Below are positions 28,184 through 37,853 of a stretch of DNA of 64,000 nt, piece by piece. Below the pieces are notes generated by a model that worked only from the letters and a program-made list of their open reading frames with translations, did no database searches and was not told where the DNA came from. Made by a program: the position numbers and the translations under genes. Origin of the DNA: Pedobacter caeni (lineage in GTDB: Bacteria > Bacteroidota > Bacteroidia > Sphingobacteriales > Sphingobacteriaceae); the NCBI RefSeq assembly GCF_900129215.1, contig NZ_FQUQ01000002.1, positions 744,001-808,000 of the forward strand, in the 5' to 3' direction. Within the stretch, counting starts at the first letter, position 1. Every line of letters starts with the position of its first letter.

Positions 28184-31036
28184 TTAATAGAAGTTAATAG
28201 ATACACCTGCCTGGCCACGGAAAGAAAAGTAAGATACGTTCTCGACCCTTTTGGAGTCTCCGTGGTAGAAGCGGTTGGGTTCATTGGTAATGTTGTTGAG
28301 TTCGAGAAAAAGTCTGATTTTCTTGCTAAAGGCATAAGAAGAAGAAAAGTCTACCGTAAAGTTTTTGTCAAACCATTGGTAATGCTCCGGTCCGGCAGAA
28401 GTTCTGATGGTATTCAGGTATTTTCCTTTGTAGTTTCCTGCAATCCTTGCCATGAACTTGTTGCTTTCGAAAAAGAGGATCAGGTTATAATTGTGTTTCG
28501 CCTGCTTGGGTAAAGTGGTTTCTGTTACACTGGTAGCAACCCCGTTTGTGAAGTTCGGAATCTTCACTTCAGAGTTGACATAGGTATAGTTTCCCTCGAA
28601 ACCGAACTTGCCGAGAAAGCCAGGGAGTTCTGTGAAACGCTTGCTGATTCCCATTTCAAAACCGGCAAGCCAGCTGTCTTTCAGGTTACCCGGATTGGAT
28701 TTGATGTAAGGCTGGTTGTTGAGTTGCACCAGACTTTGGTCATCATAGATTACGTTTTTCAGCTGTTTGTAAAAAGCTCCGGCAGATACCAGTCCGACAT
28801 CCCCAAAATAATGTTCAAACATGACATCAACATTGTTGGAGAAAGTAGGCTTTAATTTGGTGTTCCCTTCGGTGATGGTCCTGCCCACCTCATTAATGAC
28901 GATCCCGGGGTTCAGGTCATCAAAATCAGGTCTTGCAAAAGACCTGGTTAGCGCTGCCCTTAATATCGTGTTTTTTGAAGGGCTGTATTTCAGGTGAAAC
29001 ATGGGAAGGAAAGCATGGTAACTGTTTTTCTCTGTCAGGTCTACCGCTTCTGCGCCTTTGTTGGTGTTGACTACCTTTTTACCTGAAAAACTAATCTCAT
29101 TGTACTCATTTCTGAATCCCCCGATGATCCGGACCTCATCAGATAACTTCAGGTCGCCCATTAAATAAGCAGAATAAACGTTTTCTTTCCCCAGATAAGA
29201 GGTGCTGAGGTTGGCGCTGGAATTGGGCCCCTGTACCTGTATCATGCCTTTGGCCTGTCTGAAATCTTCGATATATAAAGCGTCAATCTGTTTGTTACTG
29301 ATTTGATTGATGATCACATCATTATAAGGATTGCCGATTTCAGAGAGAAAGCCACCGTTATAAGGGAATTTTTCGGTTTCCAGGCCGTTCATATAAATCG
29401 ACGGAGAATTGGGAATTCCCAGGGCCGATGGGGGCATCCAGACCAGGGTCTTACTATTGGCTTCTTTTCTTTTGTTCACAAACTTAACTCCTGATTTGAA
29501 AGAAAGCTGATCGGTTGTTTTGTAGTTGAAATCTGCCTGTCCGCGGTAATCTCTCTCCTGGTTATTGTTCTGGCTCATGATCACCTGGTTGAGTTTTAGC
29601 TGATCCGGAGAAATGGCCGACTGTACATGGGGTAAGACCCGGTCATTCTGATCGCCAATGCCATCGGGAGCATCCTGGCGGAGGTATTTATTTCCATCCG
29701 CAGATAAATTGCCATAGGTCATAGGTTGTACAAAATTAACGATGGGATATCCCCTGTCTTTCCTGGCCAGCTGATCGGGGGAATCAAATTTAAAGGAGGA
29801 ACGGGCATTGTTCAATGACCAGTTTGCGGTTATTTTTTGGCTGATTTTGGATTCTCCGCCCAGTTGCAGGGAATACAGATCTGTCAGGTAATCTGCATGC
29901 CTGGCCTGCAATTGTACATTCTTCAGGTTAAAGTTAAAATAGGTCTCCCGAACGGATTGCTGATCGAGGTATTGACTATATAAGCCTTTGAAATAGATTT
30001 TATGATTGGGATTGAACTCATAATCAAGGCCGGTATTGAAGCCTAAAGTTCTTCTGTCGGCCACATAATCCCTAAGCTGTAGCTGATTGATTGCATAAGA
30101 TTTTGCGGGTACGGGGTCATTGAAATTATAGGTCATCTGGTAATTGTCAAGCGCTGAAGACCTGTTCCAGATCACTCCGGAAGCAATAAACCTCAGCTTA
30201 TCCGTAATCTTGTCGCCATATACGACCGAAGTGTTATAAGTAGAAGATTGAGACTGGTCTACATAACCCCCGGCAAGGTTTACAGATAGTGTTTTATGGT
30301 AAGGGGAGGTCTTGGTCATGAAATCTACGTTTCCACCAATTGCATCTCCATCCATATCAGGAGTCAGGGCTTTTGATAGTTTTACATATTCGATCAGTTC
30401 GGATGGGAAAATGTCCATCTGTACACCTCTGTTTGCGTAATCTCCACTTGCACTGGGCATTCTGTTCCCATTTAAAGTAGCCGAACTCCATTGGATAGGA
30501 GTTCCGCGGACGGAAACAAAACGGCCTTCTCCCATATCCCGTTCAATTGTAACGCCCTGCAGGCGCTGTACAGCCTCTGCCGCATTTCTGTCTGGTAGTT
30601 TTCCAATCGCATCCGCTGCTAAAACTTCGGAGATGGTTAAGGAGGACTTTTTAATGTTGAGTGCCCGGGCTTGTGAGGGTTTGTAAGCACTGCTGATGGC
30701 CACTTCATTCAATACGTTTTTTTGACTCTCCTGCAGGATGATATTGCCCAGGTTCAGTGTTTGTGATTTGATAAGGGATACTTCCAATTCCTTAGTCAGG
30801 TAGCCCATATAAGAAATCAGCAATACGCTTGTCCCTTCGCTCAGGCCAGAAAGCTGGAAAGCTCCGTCGTAAGCAGAAGTTGTCCCATTGTTTTTTCCTT
30901 TAATTTTAATGGATGCTCCGGGTAATGGGCCCCGGGTATCCATGATCTTACCACTGAGTTGGGCTTGACTAAACAACTCAAGCGTACTGAAAAGAAGGCA
31001 TAAAAGTATGCCTGATCTGATTGCTCCAAATTTCAT
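28184..31036 (-). CDS. TonB-dependent outer-membrane receptor (carboxypeptidase-regulatory N-domain type)
   Basis: A 950-residue receptor: signal peptide (to about 24), a carboxypeptidase-D-like beta-sandwich (LSGKIMDTRGPLPGASIKIKG, about 27-105), a plug with LPDRNAAEAVQRLQGVTIERD and RGTPIQWSSATLNGNRMP, then a 22-strand-type barrel ending in Phe-Tyr (VSINFY). Plug features match the TonB-Xanth-Caul group rather than SusC, and there is no SusD next to it. It imports an unknown ligand using TonB energy. The PI-PLC-like gene follows by 9 nt and a membrane AraC regulator lies upstream on the same strand. Confidence 0.9.
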   Translation of the reverse strand: MKFGAIRSGILLCLLFSTLELFSQAQLSGKIMDTRGPLPGASIKIKGKNNGTTSAYDGAFQLSGLSEGTSVLLISYMGYLTKELEVSLIKSQTLNLGNIILQESQKNVLNEVAISSAYKPSQARALNIKKSSLTISEVLAADAIGKLPDRNAAEAVQRLQGVTIERDMGEGRFVSVRGTPIQWSSATLNGNRMPSASGDYANRGVQMDIFPSELIEYVKLSKALTPDMDGDAIGGNVDFMTKTSPYHKTLSVNLAGGYVDQSQSSTYNTSVVYGDKITDKLRFIASGVIWNRSSALDNYQMTYNFNDPVPAKSYAINQLQLRDYVADRRTLGFNTGLDYEFNPNHKIYFKGLYSQYLDQQSVRETYFNFNLKNVQLQARHADYLTDLYSLQLGGESKISQKITANWSLNNARSSFKFDSPDQLARKDRGYPIVNFVQPMTYGNLSADGNKYLRQDAPDGIGDQNDRVLPHVQSAISPDQLKLNQVIMSQNNNQERDYRGQADFNYKTTDQLSFKSGVKFVNKRKEANSKTLVWMPPSALGIPNSPSIYMNGLETEKFPYNGGFLSEIGNPYNDVIINQISNKQIDALYIEDFRQAKGMIQVQGPNSSANLSTSYLGKENVYSAYLMGDLKLSDEVRIIGGFRNEYNEISFSGKKVVNTNKGAEAVDLTEKNSYHAFLPMFHLKYSPSKNTILRAALTRSFARPDFDDLNPGIVINEVGRTITEGNTKLKPTFSNNVDVMFEHYFGDVGLVSAGAFYKQLKNVIYDDQSLVQLNNQPYIKSNPGNLKDSWLAGFEMGISKRFTELPGFLGKFGFEGNYTYVNSEVKIPNFTNGVATSVTETTLPKQAKHNYNLILFFESNKFMARIAGNYKGKYLNTIRTSAGPEHYQWFDKNFTVDFSSSYAFSKKIRLFLELNNITNEPNRFYHGDSKRVENVSYFSFRGQAGVSINFY

Positions 31037-31217
31037 TTTGTTTGTTCTGTTAAAATTTTGAACAAATCTATCTGGAGTCTGTGTTCGGGATGTTCGCTTG
31101 GGTTGAACCGAACAATTTACCAGGTTTTATTTTTGTAATCAACTGTTTTTCAGTTGTTTTTGTGGTATTAAGAAATTGTAAAGGGAATGCATGTTAAATG
31201 TTAACCGGGGTGGTGTA

Positions 31218-32291
31218 CTAAATATTCATCAGTGTTGAGGCCGTTGTAGTTTGGGTAATCTGGTACTTGTAATCTGTAGGATTGAGGCCCATGTGCTTTT
31301 TGAAATACTTATAAAACGTGGTTCTGGATTTAAAGCCACATTGATAAAACACTTCCGATATGTTTTGTGAATGGTCTGCATTGATGATCCTGACAAACTC
31401 TTCCACTCTGCATTTATTGATCAGGTCGTAAAAATTCGTCCCCAGGCTTTCGGTAATTGACTGGCTCAGATGATGCCTGGAAACCTGCAGCTGTCTGGCG
31501 ACTTCCTCAAGCGTGACCTCTTCATTAAGATAGGGTTTGTAAACTTTAAGGGTCTGCAGCAGGTTTTCAGCAATCTCCTTCAACGTGTTTTCCGAAAGAC
31601 CGGAGGTTTTATATTTTATCGTTTCCGCTTTCTTTTCCTGCTTTTCAATCACCGTAGATTTTAACTTCATGATAATGATGATGGCAAACTGGACAAGAAA
31701 TAGATAAGTATACACCGTTCTCAGAAGATCTTTATTTAAACCCGCTTTATAAGAGATGTAATAACTGATAATAGAAATGATCAGGTAAACGGTTAATAAT
31801 TTCAGGTACTTCAGTTCTGTACTTAAAGGTTGTCGGGTTTTACTGATGTGATAATAGGTAAGGAGGACATAACTAAGCCAGTAAAAGGGGTAGTAGTGAA
31901 ATATCTGCTGATAGATCTCCATCATCAGGCTGGTAGGATTTGCCCTGCTGAAGACCATAGGGAGAATGATAATATTCCATAAGAACACGAGAAAAAAGGG
32001 AAGCAAATGGAAGAAGATCGTTTTTCGGGACACATTTTTTCCGAGGCAGTTCAGGCAAAACAGGAGTAATAAAGGACCTTTCAGAAAACGGAAACTGCTG
32101 GGGATACTTTCTATATAGGCTGTTTCTCTGTTGAACAGGTGGTAGATAAACAGTTCAAACAAAAAATCTGCGGTTACTACAATCAGGTATAGGTAGAGAA
32201 AATTGTATTTTCTGTCGTTATTTTTATTGTGGTATAACAGAAAAATAGAAATTAAAGCTTGAATAATGATGGTAATATAGATCCCTGTCAT
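31218..32291 (-). CDS. AraC-family regulator with N-terminal membrane domain
   Basis: A 357-residue protein. The first about 210 residues hold six to seven hydrophobic helices (IYITIIIQALISIFLLYH, LLLLFCLNCLG, FFHLLPFFLVFLWNIIIL, YLFLVQFAIIIIM). The C-terminal AraC domain spans about 255-350: VTLEEVARQLQVSRHHLSQSI, NFYDLINKCRVEEFVRII and ISEVFYQCGFKSRTTFYKYFKKHMGLNPTDYK. It lies 181 nt upstream of the TonB receptor gene, same strand, and is the natural candidate to regulate the receptor/PI-PLC pair. Confidence 0.88.
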   Translation of the reverse strand: MTGIYITIIIQALISIFLLYHNKNNDRKYNFLYLYLIVVTADFLFELFIYHLFNRETAYIESIPSSFRFLKGPLLLLFCLNCLGKNVSRKTIFFHLLPFFLVFLWNIIILPMVFSRANPTSLMMEIYQQIFHYYPFYWLSYVLLTYYHISKTRQPLSTELKYLKLLTVYLIISIISYYISYKAGLNKDLLRTVYTYLFLVQFAIIIIMKLKSTVIEKQEKKAETIKYKTSGLSENTLKEIAENLLQTLKVYKPYLNEEVTLEEVARQLQVSRHHLSQSITESLGTNFYDLINKCRVEEFVRIINADHSQNISEVFYQCGFKSRTTFYKYFKKHMGLNPTDYKYQITQTTTASTLMNI

Positions 32292-32438
32292 GGTTAACTA
32301 TGGTTCCTTTTTATGGGAACAAAGATAGAACTGGAAAAAGAAGACAGGGGAGGAACAGGATTATGTTTTTGTTAATTCTGTTTTTTTACCAAATGAAGGC
32401 AATAAATAGTAATTTCACATGATCCATCCATTTGTTTT

Positions 32439-34310
32439 ATGTTCAAACGTGTTGTGCTATTTTTGCTGTTCACAGCAATGTTCCTCCTTGATGCCGGCCG
32501 GGGATTTTCCCAGATTGCCGAACTCAGTAAGCTGGAATCAAACCTTCCTTTGATTAAAGATAGCATCAGGTATGTAAACACACTGAACAGGATCGCCATG
32601 CTTTCTCACCTGAGGTACCGGGATTCCTGTCTTTATTATGCAAGGAAAGCAAAGCAGATTTCCCTCAGACACAATTATAGTAAGGGGATTGCCGATGCAA
32701 AGAACTGTGAGGCCATCTATTATGTATCACTCAATAATTACCTGTCTGCGAAATATTTCAACGATGCGCTTCAACTCTATAAATCGATAGGCGATCAGGA
32801 GAATGTTTGTCAGGTGCTGATGAATATCGGCGTATTGATCTCTGTTAGTAAAAATGAGGACAGAGGGCTGGATTACATGAATGAAGCTTTTGAAAAGAGC
32901 AAGTCATTGAAAAATGATTCAATCAGGTCGATTATTATTGGCAACCTTCTCGGTATTGATACAAGTATGAAGCAGGATCGATTTGATGCCTTATTTAAAG
33001 AAGGTAAGCGTATTGCCGAAAAGTATAAAGACGATCGGATGATTCTTTACTACGAAGCCAGTGAGGGGCGACGACTTTATCAGGAGGGAGAGAAGGGGAA
33101 AGGGATGGAGATGCTACTAAAGTCTTTGCATAGTGCAGAACGCCTTGGATTTGAAACCGTTAAAGTCTGGATTTATGGTCCTTTAAGTGACATGATGTTA
33201 GATGAGGGCAAACACGAAGAGGCAATGGATTATCTGAAAAAAGGAATTGAGGAGTCGGAGAAATATGGTTATGCTGAATTCTATCTTGGTTTTGCGGAAA
33301 AATTGTACCAGCATTACAAGGACCATAATGAACCTGAGAAGGCTTATCATTATGTTTCTCTTTTACTGGCTAAACAAAACAGCATTGCTGCAGCAGCAGA
33401 TAAATCCGGATACAACTACCTGAATTATGCCCTAAGGGAAAATGAAAATGAGGAACTTAAAGATAAGGCCAGCTCAAGAAGGAAAACGATCGCATTGCTG
33501 AGTTGTTTGTTTGCATTGAGTGTCGCCTTACTGTTCCTGGTGTACCGGTCGTTGAGAAATAAAAGAGAGCATGGGAAAACCCAGCAAAAGTTACATGAAA
33601 TCACCTTAATGCAAAATGCAGGCTTACAGCAGACCAATCATTTTAATACGATGCTGATCTCTGTGATTGCACATGATGTCAGACAACCATTCAGTACCAT
33701 CGTGATGCTCTCCAGTGTTTTTAATGATGATGTAGACTTGCTAACGGAAGAGGAGAAACTGGGCATCATGAAAGAGCTTGCAGAGACTTCTCAAAAAAGT
33801 CTCTCTTTTATGGATGGATTGCTGGAATGGATCAAGTCAAAGAAAACAGGGTTCGAATATCAACCGGAAAAGCTGTTGATAAGAGACCTGATCTTTGAAG
33901 CAAATACTTTCTTTAAAATCGCCCAGGAAAAGAAACAGATCAAATTAGTGTTGGATATCCCCTCCGCAACAACAGTTCTTGCCCACAAGCAGATGTTGCT
34001 GTTTATCCTCAGGAATATCCTGAACAATGCCACTAAATTTTCTCCTGCTGAAGGAGTAATCCATATAGATTTAGCAGAGGATGAGGAGCATATGGTGATC
34101 CGGATTAAGGACCAGGGCGCGGGAATGAGCCAGGAACAGATTGGTCAGCTTTTTATGGCGGGATCAGGGGATTTGGAACAAAATGAAAACAATGGCGCCG
34201 GCCTGGCCTTGAGCATATCTTATGAAATGGCAATGATTATGAATGCAAAGATCTCTGTAACCAGTGAATTGGGAAATGGGGCTGTTTTTTATATTTCCTT
34301 GAAAAACTAA
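32439..34310 (+). CDS. TPR-containing sensor histidine kinase
   Basis: A 623-residue membrane kinase. A signal peptide (to about 24) is followed by about five TPR-like helical pairs outside the inner membrane (30-330), one TM helix (about 349-371, IALLSCLFALSVALLFLVY), a short coil, the dimerisation box VIAHDVRQPFSTIVML with H412 as phospho-acceptor, and a HATPase_c domain with NILNNATKFSP (N box), DQGAGMSQEQIGQLF (G1) and NNGAGLALSISYEM (G2). No response regulator is adjacent, so it is an orphan. It converges with a small HTH gene; the stop codons abut. Confidence 0.88.
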   Translation: MFKRVVLFLLFTAMFLLDAGRGFSQIAELSKLESNLPLIKDSIRYVNTLNRIAMLSHLRYRDSCLYYARKAKQISLRHNYSKGIADAKNCEAIYYVSLNNYLSAKYFNDALQLYKSIGDQENVCQVLMNIGVLISVSKNEDRGLDYMNEAFEKSKSLKNDSIRSIIIGNLLGIDTSMKQDRFDALFKEGKRIAEKYKDDRMILYYEASEGRRLYQEGEKGKGMEMLLKSLHSAERLGFETVKVWIYGPLSDMMLDEGKHEEAMDYLKKGIEESEKYGYAEFYLGFAEKLYQHYKDHNEPEKAYHYVSLLLAKQNSIAAAADKSGYNYLNYALRENENEELKDKASSRRKTIALLSCLFALSVALLFLVYRSLRNKREHGKTQQKLHEITLMQNAGLQQTNHFNTMLISVIAHDVRQPFSTIVMLSSVFNDDVDLLTEEEKLGIMKELAETSQKSLSFMDGLLEWIKSKKTGFEYQPEKLLIRDLIFEANTFFKIAQEKKQIKLVLDIPSATTVLAHKQMLLFILRNILNNATKFSPAEGVIHIDLAEDEEHMVIRIKDQGAGMSQEQIGQLFMAGSGDLEQNENNGAGLALSISYEMAMIMNAKISVTSELGNGAVFYISLKN

Positions 34311-34790
34311 TTACTTTCCCTTGCTTTCACGATCGGTAAAGATAAAATAAAACATGGCCTTTACGGGTTGTGTCATCAGCCGGGTTCCGTTGATCCAGGC
34401 AGAAAGACTGGTTTTTTCTATTCCGGTATCTGCCACAATATCTTCAATCTGGATGCGGTGCTTCGCCATTTTTTCTTTGATCCATTTGGCATCTACGATG
34501 TCAACTAAAACGGGGGTGTAGATCAGCGGCTGAACAGCAATCACCGGCTTTCCCGGTAAAACACCAAACAAATCTCTGGTCAGTTCAATCAGCTTCACCT
34601 CATCAGCGTAGTTTCCTGAGAGGTGTTTTCCCTGTGTCGTTCTAATCATCAGCCCGTTGGCATCCGAGGAAACGACATGAAAGGAAATGTTGGAATGCCG
34701 TAAATACAATTTTGCTCCGGTTTCCAGTTTAGCAAGGTCTTTGGGCTCCAGTCCTTTCAGCTTATCAATATGTTTAATCGTATCTGTCAT
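34311..34790 (-). CDS. Small helix-turn-helix protein, unknown function
   Basis: A 159-residue soluble protein. Residues 1-95 are alpha/beta and not recognised (KGLEPKDLAKLETGAKLYLRH, ISFHVVSSDANGLMIRTTQG). Residues about 108-150 look like an HTH of the Cro/XRE style (WIKEKMAKHRIQIEDIVADT, then GIEKTSLSAWINGTRLM). A DNA-binding role is plausible. Its stop codon directly abuts that of the histidine kinase on the other strand. No family name can be given. Confidence 0.6.
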   Translation of the reverse strand: MTDTIKHIDKLKGLEPKDLAKLETGAKLYLRHSNISFHVVSSDANGLMIRTTQGKHLSGNYADEVKLIELTRDLFGVLPGKPVIAVQPLIYTPVLVDIVDAKWIKEKMAKHRIQIEDIVADTGIEKTSLSAWINGTRLMTQPVKAMFYFIFTDRESKGK

Positions 34791-34946
34791 TGTCTTTTTC
34801 TTAAAGCGGAGCGGTACTTCTTTATTTCGGGATTTGTACTGGTTGAAAATACGAAAGGTTTTTCATTGATTTTGCTTTTTAAACCACATAAATGATAGTT
34901 TAGAGAAGTTGCTGATTAAGCTATTTTTGCAGCAGATTGTATTTAT

Positions 34947-35009
34947 TTGCATAATGTTGCATATATTTGCGTTTAATATTGCATTTGTTTGCATTTATCG
35001 CGCATTTGC
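34947..35009 (+). promoter_or_regulatory. Helically phased TTGCAT-like repeats upstream of the MFS gene
   Basis: TTGC occurs at 34947, 34957, 34967, 34979 and 34989 (spacing 10, 10, 12, 10) and again at 35006, mostly as TTGCAT. The period equals one DNA helical turn, so all copies face the same side. The array ends 30 nt before the MFS ATG at 35040. It could be a multi-site operator or a curved promoter. Confidence 0.55.
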
Positions 35010-35039
35010 AGGAACAATTTATCAGATTCAAAATACCTA

Positions 35040-36173
35040 ATGAAGCATTATTCTCCAAAAGTGGTCCGTGCAGCGGTAGCTGCCATGTTTTTTATGACAG
35101 GTTTATGCTTTTCAAGCTGGGCATCACGTATCGCCACGATACAACAGCAACTTGGGCTTTCTGACGCTGCTTTAGGTGGGGTCTTGTTTGCACTACCGGT
35201 TGGCCTGATGCTGTCTTTGCCTCTTTCGGGCTGGGCAGTAACCAAAATAGGGAGCCGGAGGGTGCTGGCCATTGCTTTGATTACCTACGGGCTGATGCTG
35301 ATCAGCCTTGGTTTAGCCAGAGAGGTTTATCAGCTGGTGATTTGTCTGGTTCTTTTTGGACTGGCCAGCAATGCCACCAATATTTCTGTGAATACTCAGG
35401 CCGTAGCTACTGAAGCCTTATATCCTAAACCTATCATGGCTTCTTTTCATGGGCTATGGAGTCTTGCGGGTTTCGTTGGGGCAGGCATAGGGACAGTGAT
35501 GATCGGGCAGAACATCATGCCTGCACCACATTTTATGATGATTGCGGTCATCACGATCCTCTCTGTGATCATTTGCTGGCGTTACCTTCATAACGACAAG
35601 AATCCGGTAAAAACAGGTTCAGCTTTTGCAATTCCTGATAAATCCCTCATCACATTGGGCCTGATTGCCTTCTGTTCTATGGTTTGTGAAGGGGCAATGT
35701 TCGACTGGAGTGTCATTTATTTTAAGAAAATTGTGCTGGCAGAAAAAGGATGGATGGCTGCAGGATATACAGCCTTTATGTGTACAATGGCGATGGGGCG
35801 CTTTGTTGCAGATCGCTTTGCGGCCCGTTTTGGATTAAAAAAAACATTACAGGTAAGCGGCATCCTGACCACAATTGGTTTGTTGGTGGCGGTGCTGTTT
35901 CCAACACTGATCACTGCTATTATCGGTTTTATGCTGGTTGGGGCAGGGGTATCTTCCGTTGTGCCAATGGTATATAGTGCTGCAGGGAAATCAACAACCA
36001 TGTCGCCGGGAGCAGCTATTGCAGCAGTTTCTACGATTAGTTTTGTCGGCTTCCTGATCGGCCCTCCTGTGATTGGTTTTCTGGCAGGTGCATTCACCTT
36101 AAAAGTCTCCTTTATCTTTATTGCACTGATGGGCTCTTGTGTGGTGATCCTGTCCACAAGAGCAAAACTTTAA
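35040..36173 (+). CDS. MFS transporter (YbjJ-like, 12 TM)
   Basis: A 377-residue inner-membrane protein. The ATG at 35040 is preferred because the longer frame begins with TTG and has a hydrophilic, unlikely leader. Features: FFMTGLCFSSWASRIATIQQQLGLSDAALG (TM1 and loop), motif A-like SGWAVTKIGSRRVLAIAL and about 12 hydrophobic helices. The sequence resembles the YbjJ/'MFS transporter' group without known substrate. It converges with the metallophosphoesterase gene and the two stop regions overlap by 4 nt. Helically spaced TTGC repeats lie directly upstream. Confidence 0.85.
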   Translation: MKHYSPKVVRAAVAAMFFMTGLCFSSWASRIATIQQQLGLSDAALGGVLFALPVGLMLSLPLSGWAVTKIGSRRVLAIALITYGLMLISLGLAREVYQLVICLVLFGLASNATNISVNTQAVATEALYPKPIMASFHGLWSLAGFVGAGIGTVMIGQNIMPAPHFMMIAVITILSVIICWRYLHNDKNPVKTGSAFAIPDKSLITLGLIAFCSMVCEGAMFDWSVIYFKKIVLAEKGWMAAGYTAFMCTMAMGRFVADRFAARFGLKKTLQVSGILTTIGLLVAVLFPTLITAIIGFMLVGAGVSSVVPMVYSAAGKSTTMSPGAAIAAVSTISFVGFLIGPPVIGFLAGAFTLKVSFIFIALMGSCVVILSTRAKL

Positions 36174-37078
36174 TAATTCACATATCGCTCTTCAAATCTG
36201 CCATCAGCATACAGATCAATCAGGCCATAACCAGGAGCGGTTTCTCTTTTGTTGCCTTTCCACCAGGCACCACTTACTGCTCCGTTACAGATATAGGTAA
36301 CCTCATTATAAGTGACCTTATCCCGGAGGTGGATGTGTCCGCTTAAACATAATTTTACGTTTGGATGCTGATGAAACAGGCTAATGATCTTTGCCGTATC
36401 GGTATGCATATCTCCGCCCAGCATTTCCCATTTATTGACAATATGGTCTTCAATCATCAAAGTGGCGGTGAGGATCGGAATATGTGACATGATCAGGATT
36501 GGAGTATTTGAGCTTGTTTGTTGCAGTTCGTTTTCAAGCCATTGAAACTGTTCCTCCCCAAGCTTTCCGATGTACCAGGTCTGATCAATGTCGAGGTGGA
36601 CACTATCGAGCACAATGAATTTCCACCCGCTTTTCATAAAACTGTAATAAGGTCTGGAAAGTTGCAACTGATCCATCGCGTATTTTTTACCATATATCGT
36701 CTGGCCTTTGTTGTTTTCATTCCACCAGATGTCGTGGTTTCCAAGACAATATTGTACAGGAATACTGCATTCATCTTTCAGGATTTGATGGGTTAACTTC
36801 CATTGCTCATCAATGGAATGGAGTTCTTCTTTGTTCATGTCAAAGACAATGTCACCACCATTTAAGATCAGTGTTACTTTTGGGGATTGTTGTTGAACAT
36901 GATGCAGGCATCTGGCATATTTTGCAGGAGCATCGAAATCATTTTTTAAGTGTACATCGGTCAGGTGTGCGATTCTTAAAACGGGAAGGGATGATGAGCT
37001 GGTTTTGGCAAACCCGGGAAGGGGAGAAAGGAGAATACTTCCTAAGCCTATATTTTTGAGTGCTGATCTTCTGTTCAT
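36170..37078 (-). CDS. Calcineurin-like metallophosphoesterase with twin-Arg-like signal
   Basis: A 302-residue exported phosphoesterase. The ATG at 37078 gives MNRRSALKNIGLGSILLSPL, an RR-containing signal; the longer TTG frame was rejected. Metal-ligand motifs are complete: HLTDVHL (D-x-H), NGGDIVF (G-D), LGNHDIWW (GNHD), MSHIPI and LSGHIHLRD (GH-x-H). It should hydrolyse phosphomonoesters or diesters using two metal ions; substrate unknown. Export could be by Tat, but the motif is not perfect (no consensus F-L-K after RR). Convergent with the MFS gene. Confidence 0.87.
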   Translation of the reverse strand: MNRRSALKNIGLGSILLSPLPGFAKTSSSSLPVLRIAHLTDVHLKNDFDAPAKYARCLHHVQQQSPKVTLILNGGDIVFDMNKEELHSIDEQWKLTHQILKDECSIPVQYCLGNHDIWWNENNKGQTIYGKKYAMDQLQLSRPYYSFMKSGWKFIVLDSVHLDIDQTWYIGKLGEEQFQWLENELQQTSSNTPILIMSHIPILTATLMIEDHIVNKWEMLGGDMHTDTAKIISLFHQHPNVKLCLSGHIHLRDKVTYNEVTYICNGAVSGAWWKGNKRETAPGYGLIDLYADGRFEERYVNY

Positions 37079-37154
37079 AAAGGGCAAAATTAGAACTTTC
37101 CTGTTCTTTTTTACCTTGGGTATGTTATGAAACTATTAAGGTTTTTTATAGAAT

Positions 37155-37191
37155 AAGACAAAAGCCCCAGGGGTCAGGAAGCTTTTGTCTT
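37155..37191 (-). terminator. Terminator hairpin of the small secreted protein gene
   Basis: AAGACAAAAGC (37155-37165) pairs with GCTTTTGTCTT (37181-37191), a perfect 11-bp stem with a G/C-containing 15-nt loop, 14 nt beyond the stop of the 93-aa minus-strand gene. Confidence 0.65.
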
Positions 37192-37205
37192 ACCCTTATT
37201 TACGG

Positions 37206-37487
37206 TTAATTTCCGGTTCCCGGGTCAACGGGACCTACTGGTTCCTGAAAAACCCTGTTGCATGGAACATTATAGGCAACACCACCATTGGTTGCGCCAA
37301 AGTGCGATGTTACATATGAATTTCTTAATGCAGAGGTGGCAAAGTACAAAGTGTTTCCACTATAATACGCCACATAGGCTGTCATTGTGCAGGCCACAGT
37401 AGTAGCTGGTGCTACCGATGCTGTTCCTGTTGTTGCGGTTGCTGCAAAGCCAAGGCCGAGCATACCGATGAGAAGTAGTCTTTTCAT
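37206..37487 (-). CDS. Small exported protein, unknown function
   Basis: A 93-residue protein with a clear signal sequence (MKRLLLIGMLGLGFAATATT, cut about residue 23). The mature peptide of about 70 residues has two Cys (about 33 and 75), several Tyr-rich segments (AYVAYYSGNTLYFATSALRNS) and a Pro/Gly-rich tail (EPVGPVDPGTGN). I know no family. It is flanked by a terminator hairpin downstream and an AT-rich region upstream. Similar small exported proteins are common and unnamed in Pedobacter-like genomes. Confidence 0.6.
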   Translation of the reverse strand: MKRLLLIGMLGLGFAATATTGTASVAPATTVACTMTAYVAYYSGNTLYFATSALRNSYVTSHFGATNGGVAYNVPCNRVFQEPVGPVDPGTGN

Positions 37488-37853
37488 GTTTTGGGATGAT
37501 TAAATTATTTGTGTTAATTTACTGTAATGGTAGTTAATTTTATTTATAAATTTCGTGAACGGTATGTTTTTGTTTTTAAACGGTAGCTGTGATGTTTAAA
37601 TGGTTATTTTTATAGTCGTTGTGTGAGTGCTGATTTACAGAAGATGTGTGTGTGGTTAAATGAGTTCTTTTTTGCAGCCTGATTGTTTGAATTGTGTAAT
37701 TTTATGAAATCTCTAAAAACCTGATATTTGTTGCTTTAAGTAATTTTAGCCCTTTTTTTTGAGTTGGTATACTGTCTTTTCATTGAATTTCATAAGCGTC
37801 TGTTTGAATATCATAATTCTGGCTCCTGATTAATTGTTAATTTTGTGCCATCT
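37488..37853. other. AT-rich intergenic region with divergent promoters
   Basis: 366 nt between the divergent small secreted protein gene and the MFS gene. No ORF or stable hairpin seen. A -7-like box TAATTTTG lies at 37838-37845, only 8 nt before the MFS ATG at 37854, which would leave a very short or no 5' leader. Confidence 0.5.

Noticed and set aside
34989..35039. Longer MFS start
   Set aside because: It begins at TTG inside the TTGCAT repeats and adds a hydrophilic leader not expected for this family.
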